This document shows positions 8,516-12,858 of a DNA stretch of 12,858 bases, one piece after another. Positions within the stretch are counted from its first letter, which is position 1; the number at the start of each line of letters is the position of its first letter. A program made the translations under genes and the position numbers. This stretch comes from JAPUIN01 sp041580375. GTDB taxonomy: Bacteria > Acidobacteriota > Polarisedimenticolia > Gp22-AA2. The notes below the pieces were generated by a model, which was not told the origin of the DNA, searched no databases, and saw only the letters and a list, made by a program, of their open reading frames with translations. Location of the stretch: positions 1-12,858 of the forward strand of contig JBFGDZ010000103.1 of NCBI GenBank assembly GCA_041580375.1, read 5' to 3'.

Positions 8516-8566
8516 TTGAGAAAAACCCCAGCGGCGCCCCGGGACGACGGCCGCGGGGTTTTTTGA
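8516..8566 (+). CDS. possible 16-codon leader peptide overlapping the terminator
   Basis: A TTG at 8516, preceded by the purine-rich GGGGAG (8505-8510), opens a frame of 16 codons, MRKTPAAPRDDGRGVF, ending in TGA at 8564-8566. The frame covers essentially the whole terminator hairpin, so a ribosome translating it would stop that hairpin from forming. No run of one regulatory amino acid is present, as would be expected for classical amino-acid attenuation. Short frames arise often by chance and TTG is a weak start, so this is only a candidate. Confidence 0.25.
   Translation: MRKTPAAPRDDGRGVF
8521..8564 (+). terminator. intrinsic terminator in the atpH leader
   Basis: GCGGC (8531-8535) pairs with GCCGC (8550-8554), CCCC (8526-8529) with GGGG (8555-8558), and AAAAA (8521-8525) with the first five bases of TTTTTT (8559-8564); A8530 is the only bulge. 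A GC-rich stem followed by six T residues is a textbook rho-independent terminator, and the A-run on the other side makes it potentially bidirectional. It lies about 75 bases after the predicted transcription start and 56 bases before the atpH start. It can be an attenuator for the atp operon or the 3' end of a small RNA. It could also partly serve the upstream par-bactofilin transcript. Confidence 0.75.
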
Positions 8567-8573
8567 TGCTCCG

Positions 8574-8597
8574 CCGGCGCGCCGCGTCGCGCGCCGG
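8574..8597 (+). other. strong GC hairpin before the atpH ribosome binding site
   Basis: CCGGCGCGC (8574-8582) pairs with GCGCGCCGG (8589-8597) around a 6-base loop, ending 11 bases before the Shine-Dalgarno GGGGGA region of atpH. GCGCCGC at 8579-8585 is also fully complementary to GCGGCGC at 8531-8537 in the left arm of the terminator, so a 7-bp alternative pairing could disrupt both hairpins. Alternative pairings are easy to find in such GC-rich DNA. Confidence 0.4.
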
Positions 8598-8620
8598 ACC
8601 TTCCGGCCGGGGGAAACGTC

Positions 8621-9172
8621 TTGAAGCCGATCACCGTCGCGAAGAAATACGCGCGCGCCCTGGCGGAGGTGGCCGGGGACAAGCAGGCCTCGCGACTGGA
8701 GACGATCGCCGCGGAACTGTCGATGCTCGCCCGTGTCCTCGCCAGCCGCCCGGAGATCGCCCGGTTCTTCGAGGATCCGTCCGTGCGGCGCGAGGATCGG
8801 GCCAGGGCGGCGGCGTCCCTGGTCCGCAAGATCGGCGCGGGGGCTCTCACGCGCAGGTTTCTCGATGTTCTCATCGAGAACCGCAGAGTGACCGCGCTCC
8901 CCGTGATCGCGGAGGCGTTCGAGGAGATCAAGGATCTGCGCCTCGGCATCGTTCCGATCGAGGCGACGACGGCGGTCGCCCTGTCGGCGGCCGAGCGTCG
9001 GAAATTCCAGTCGTCGCTCGAGACGATCACGGGCCGCCGCGTGAGGCTCACGCTGAAGGTCGACCCGGAGGTTCTGGGCGGAGTCAGGACGCGCATCGGG
9101 TCGCGGGTTTATGACGGCACGCTCAGGCGCCAGCTGGGCCTGCTGCGCGAGAGGCTGGCGGAGGCGCGCTAG
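8621..9172 (+). CDS. atpH: F1Fo ATP synthase delta subunit
   Basis: The delta subunit (OSCP homologue) sits on top of F1 and ties it to the b-subunit stalk. The start is TTG at 8621, with GGGGGA-type sequence about 7 bases upstream; there is no nearby in-frame ATG. The product of 183 residues fits the family. The N-terminus KPITVAKKYARALAEVA and the C-terminal block GGVRTRIGSRVYDGTLRRQLGLLRERL are the two family hallmarks. It begins the ATP synthase cluster visible here, after a leader region with its own promoter and terminator. The b subunit gene (atpF), usually the immediate upstream neighbour, is not present in this window. Translation from TTG may keep its level lower than that of alpha and beta, which are needed in three copies against one delta. 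Confidence 0.94.
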   Translation: MKPITVAKKYARALAEVAGDKQASRLETIAAELSMLARVLASRPEIARFFEDPSVRREDRARAAASLVRKIGAGALTRRFLDVLIENRRVTALPVIAEAFEEIKDLRLGIVPIEATTAVALSAAERRKFQSSLETITGRRVRLTLKVDPEVLGGVRTRIGSRVYDGTLRRQLGLLRERLAEAR

Positions 9173-9217
9173 GCGGTCCGGCGAGGCGCCGGCGCATCGA
9201 TTCCGGGGGGTTCAGGA

Positions 9218-10744
<1,527 letters not shown>

Positions 10745-10759
10745 GGAGCGCCGGCAGGC

Positions 10760-11632
10760 ATGGCCAACGTTCGGGATTTCAGAACCCGCATTCGGAGCGT
10801 GAGGAGCACGCAGCAGATCACGCGGGCCATGAAGCTCGTGGCCGCGGCGAGGCTGCGCCGCGCGCAGGAGGCGATCCTCACGGCGCGCCCCTACGCCGGA
10901 AAGATGCGCGACGTCCTCGCCTCGCTCGCATCCCGAGCCGATCCCGAGACGCATCCGCTTCTGGCCCGCCGACCCGAGAAGCGCGTCATCATCCTCGTGC
11001 TCACCGCGGACAAGGGTCTGTGCGGATCGTTCAACACCAACATCCTGAACCAGGCCCGAACCGTGCTCGACGGCATGACCGATCGCGAGGCGCGGGTCGA
11101 CGTCGTGGGGCGCAAGGGCAGGGACTGGTTCCAGAGGAGGGCCTACGCCACACGGCGCGTCGTGATCGACGTCTTCCGCTCGCTGTCGTTGAAGACCGCC
11201 AGGGAGATCGCGGGGGACCTCATGCGCGCCTTCGTGGAGAACGAGTGCGACGCCGTGATCATGGTGTACAACGAGTTCAAGTCGGCCATCCAGCAGCGTA
11301 TCGTCGTCGAGCCGCTCCTTCCGATTCCCCGGGAGACGTTCGCGGAAGGGGAGGGTGCCCTGGCCGTGAAGGCGGAGGACTACATCTATGAGCCGGGCCA
11401 GCGCGAGCTCTTCGCCGCATTGCTCCCGAAGCACGTGGAGGTGCAGGTCTACCGCGCGCTCCTGGAATCCTCCGCGGCCGAGCACGGGGCGCGCATGGCG
11501 GCGATGGACAACGCGACCCGGAACGCGGGCGAGATGATCGAGTCGCTGACGCTTGAGATGAACAAGATCCGGCAGGCCTCGATCACCAAGGAGATTCTTG
11601 AGGTCGTCAGCGGCGCGGAAGCGTTGAAGTGA
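10760..11632 (+). CDS. atpG: F1Fo ATP synthase gamma subunit
   Basis: Gamma is the central rotor shaft of F1. The ATG at 10760, with GAGGAG at 10743-10748 overlapping the end of atpA, gives 290 residues, normal for the family. The N-terminal coiled-coil helix (RDFRTRIRSVRSTQQITRAMKLVAAARLRRAQ) and the C-terminal helix (MAAMDNATRNAGEMIESLTLEMNKIRQASITKEILEVVSGAEAL) carry the strongest family signature; the Rossmann-like middle starts with ILVLTADKGLCGSFNTNI (DKGLCGSFN at 84-92). There is no sign of the redox-switch insert of chloroplast gamma. Downstream, atpD is displaced by an intervening gene of about 590 bases. Confidence 0.97.
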   Translation: MANVRDFRTRIRSVRSTQQITRAMKLVAAARLRRAQEAILTARPYAGKMRDVLASLASRADPETHPLLARRPEKRVIILVLTADKGLCGSFNTNILNQARTVLDGMTDREARVDVVGRKGRDWFQRRAYATRRVVIDVFRSLSLKTAREIAGDLMRAFVENECDAVIMVYNEFKSAIQQRIVVEPLLPIPRETFAEGEGALAVKAEDYIYEPGQRELFAALLPKHVEVQVYRALLESSAAEHGARMAAMDNATRNAGEMIESLTLEMNKIRQASITKEILEVVSGAEALK

Positions 11633-11672
11633 GCCCTGGGACCGGCGCCGGCCGGCGCGGATTCGGGGGTGC

Positions 11673-12260
11673 ATGAGAACGAGGCTGAGAGCGGGCGAGG
11701 AGGTCGCGCTGGTCGCGCGGCGGCACTGGATCGTCCTCGGCTGGCCGCTGTGGCTGACACTGTTTCTCCTGGGCTGTCTGGTGGCGTCGGGGTTCGTGGA
11801 TCGGCCGTGGCTCCTGCCCGCGGCGGGCGTGCTGTTCGCGGCGTCGGGGCTCTGGCTTCTGCTGAGGTGGATGCGGTGGCGATTCGATCTGTGGGCCGTG
11901 ACGTCGGAGCGGGTCATCGACGAATGCGGGGTGCTCAGGGTCCGCGTCGTCGACAGTCCGCTCGACACGATTCACAACGTCACCTGCACGCAGACGATCC
12001 TGGGGCGGGTGCTGAACTACGGCACGGTCGACGTCCAGACCGCGGCCGAAGGGGGCGCCTCCACCATCCCCCACGCGGCCGCTCCGGGGGAGTTGAGGGA
12101 GACTATTCTGGCGCTGAAGGAGCGCCACAGGCAGGGTCCGTCGTTCCGGGGAGTCGGAGCGGCGGAAGCCGCGGGGGGCGACGTCAAGGAGTGTCCCTAC
12201 TGCGCGGAGACCATCAAGGCCCGGGCGACCGTCTGCCGGTTCTGCGGCCGTTCGGTGTGA
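11673..12260 (+). CDS. membrane protein with bacterial PH-like (bPH2/DUF304) domain and C-terminal zinc ribbon
   Basis: This 195-residue protein is not a known ATP synthase subunit. Two hydrophobic helices at about 19-42 and 46-66 form a membrane hairpin. From residue 68 follows a sequence of the bPH2/DUF304 (YdbS/YdbT-like) type: FDLWAVTSERVIDECGVLRVRVVDSPLDTIHNV, then QTILGRVLNYGTVDVQTA, matching the typical order of Thr-x-x-Arg-Val, Gly-Val-Leu, Ile and Gly-Arg-x-x-x-Tyr-Gly-Thr-Val. After a Gly/Ala-rich linker, the last 22 residues hold a zinc ribbon with Cys174, 177, 188 and 191 (CPYC...CRFC). The ATG at 11673 has GGGGGT close upstream. It is 40 bases after atpG and 46 before atpD in the same direction, so it is very probably co-transcribed with F1. 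The function of such proteins is not established; I can offer only a membrane-anchored adaptor as a guess. Confidence 0.88.
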   Translation: MRTRLRAGEEVALVARRHWIVLGWPLWLTLFLLGCLVASGFVDRPWLLPAAGVLFAASGLWLLLRWMRWRFDLWAVTSERVIDECGVLRVRVVDSPLDTIHNVTCTQTILGRVLNYGTVDVQTAAEGGASTIPHAAAPGELRETILALKERHRQGPSFRGVGAAEAAGGDVKECPYCAETIKARATVCRFCGRSV

Positions 12261-12306
12261 CCGCGGACCCCGCGAGGGTGCCCGTCCGGGAGGGAGGAGT
12301 CGGTTC

Positions 12307-12858
12307 ATGAACGCCGGGAAAGTCGTGCAGATCATAGGACCCGTCGTGGACGTGGAGTTCACGGAGGAAAATCTCCCCTCGATCTACAACGCCGTGCACA
12401 TCACGAGCGAGGGGTTCGACGTACCGGCCCCGATCGACGTGACGGCCGAGGTCGAACAGCACCTCGGGGAGGGACGGGTCCGGTGCGTGTCGATGGAGCC
12501 GACGGACGGCATCGTCCGGGGGATGAAGGCGATCGACACGGGCGCCCCGATCCAGGTTCCCGTCGGCGAGGCGGTCCTCGGGCGGGTGATCAACGTCCTC
12601 GGCAAGCCCGTCGACAAGCAGGGCGAGATCAAGGCGAAGAAGCTCCTCCCGATCCACCGCGAGGCCCCGACGTTCGAGGAGCAGGACACCGAGATGCAGA
12701 TGTTCGAGACGGGGATCAAGGTCATCGACCTGCTCGAGCCCTATCTCAAGGGCGGCAAGACGGGGCTGTTCGGCGGCGCCGGCGTCGGCAAGACGGTCAT
12801 CATCATGGAGCTCATTCACAACGTCGCCATGAAGCATGGAGGCGTCTCGGTGTTCGCC
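12307..12858 (+). CDS. atpD: F1Fo ATP synthase beta subunit, N-terminal part (3' truncated by window)
   Basis: Beta carries the catalytic sites of F1. The ATG at 12307 follows a strong GGGAGGAG (12292-12299) by 7 bases, the best ribosome site in the cluster, in keeping with high demand for this subunit. The frame is open to the window end, giving 184 of the usual ~470 residues. The N-terminal barrel (GKVVQIIGPVVDVEF), the segment VRCVSMEPTDGIVRGMKAIDTG, VGEAVLGRVINVLGKPVD, and the P-loop GGAGVGKT at 156-163 followed by VIIMELIHNVA are all present. The catalytic Glu of the GER motif and the DELSEEDK region lie beyond the window. atpC would be expected next but is not visible. Confidence 0.97.
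   Translation, partial: MNAGKVVQIIGPVVDVEFTEENLPSIYNAVHITSEGFDVPAPIDVTAEVEQHLGEGRVRCVSMEPTDGIVRGMKAIDTGAPIQVPVGEAVLGRVINVLGKPVDKQGEIKAKKLLPIHREAPTFEEQDTEMQMFETGIKVIDLLEPYLKGGKTGLFGGAGVGKTVIIMELIHNVAMKHGGVSVFA

Noticed and set aside
11645..11658. A 14-bp perfect palindrome, GCGCCGGCCGGCGC, between atpG and the PH/zinc-ribbon gene
   Set aside because: It could form a 5-bp hairpin with a GGCC loop, but GC palindromes of this size are expected by chance here and no T-run follows.

Overview
The window is a GC-rich stretch of bacterial chromosome (about 65-75% GC by eye), densely coding and mostly on the + strand. The first half has the gene order found next to many bacterial replication origins: yidC (C-terminal part only), jag/khpB, mnmE, mnmG, rsmG, parA, parB. 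The second half is an F-type ATP synthase cluster: atpH, atpA, atpG and the start of atpD. A bactofilin gene links the two halves. I suspect an acidobacterium or a related GC-rich Gram-negative lineage, from the par-bactofilin-atp order and the style of the exported protein at 4523-5407. No single feature here settles the phylum.

Layout. 1-4458 is a tight run of yidC', jag, mnmE and mnmG (membrane protein insertion, RNA binding, tRNA wobble-uridine modification), with mnmE and mnmG overlapping by 4 bases (ATGA). 4523-5407 is a minus-strand gene for an unrecognised exported protein. It sits between mnmG and rsmG, which are usually neighbours, and its start lies only 15 bases from that of rsmG. 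5423-7854 carries rsmG, two parS sites 41 bp apart, and the overlapping parA and parB genes, so a complete ParABS segregation module is present. 7907-8350 encodes a bactofilin, likely co-transcribed with parAB.

8351-8620 is the richest non-coding stretch. It holds two small hairpins, a clear sigma70-type promoter (TTGACA at 8454), an intrinsic terminator about 75 nt downstream (8521-8564) that exactly contains most of a 16-codon reading frame, and a second strong hairpin just before the atpH ribosome site. It reads as either an attenuator-type leader for the ATP synthase operon or a small terminated RNA. The b-subunit gene (atpF), usually just upstream of atpH, is not in the window.

8621-12858 holds atpH, atpA, atpG, a small membrane protein with a bacterial PH-like (bPH2/DUF304) domain and a C-terminal zinc ribbon, then atpD, which runs off the end. 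The PH/zinc-ribbon gene inside the F1 cluster is unusual.

Most of the window is housekeeping. The points most worth a second look are the atpH leader, the PH/zinc-ribbon gene inside the ATP synthase cluster, the exported protein between mnmG and rsmG, and the paired parS sites.
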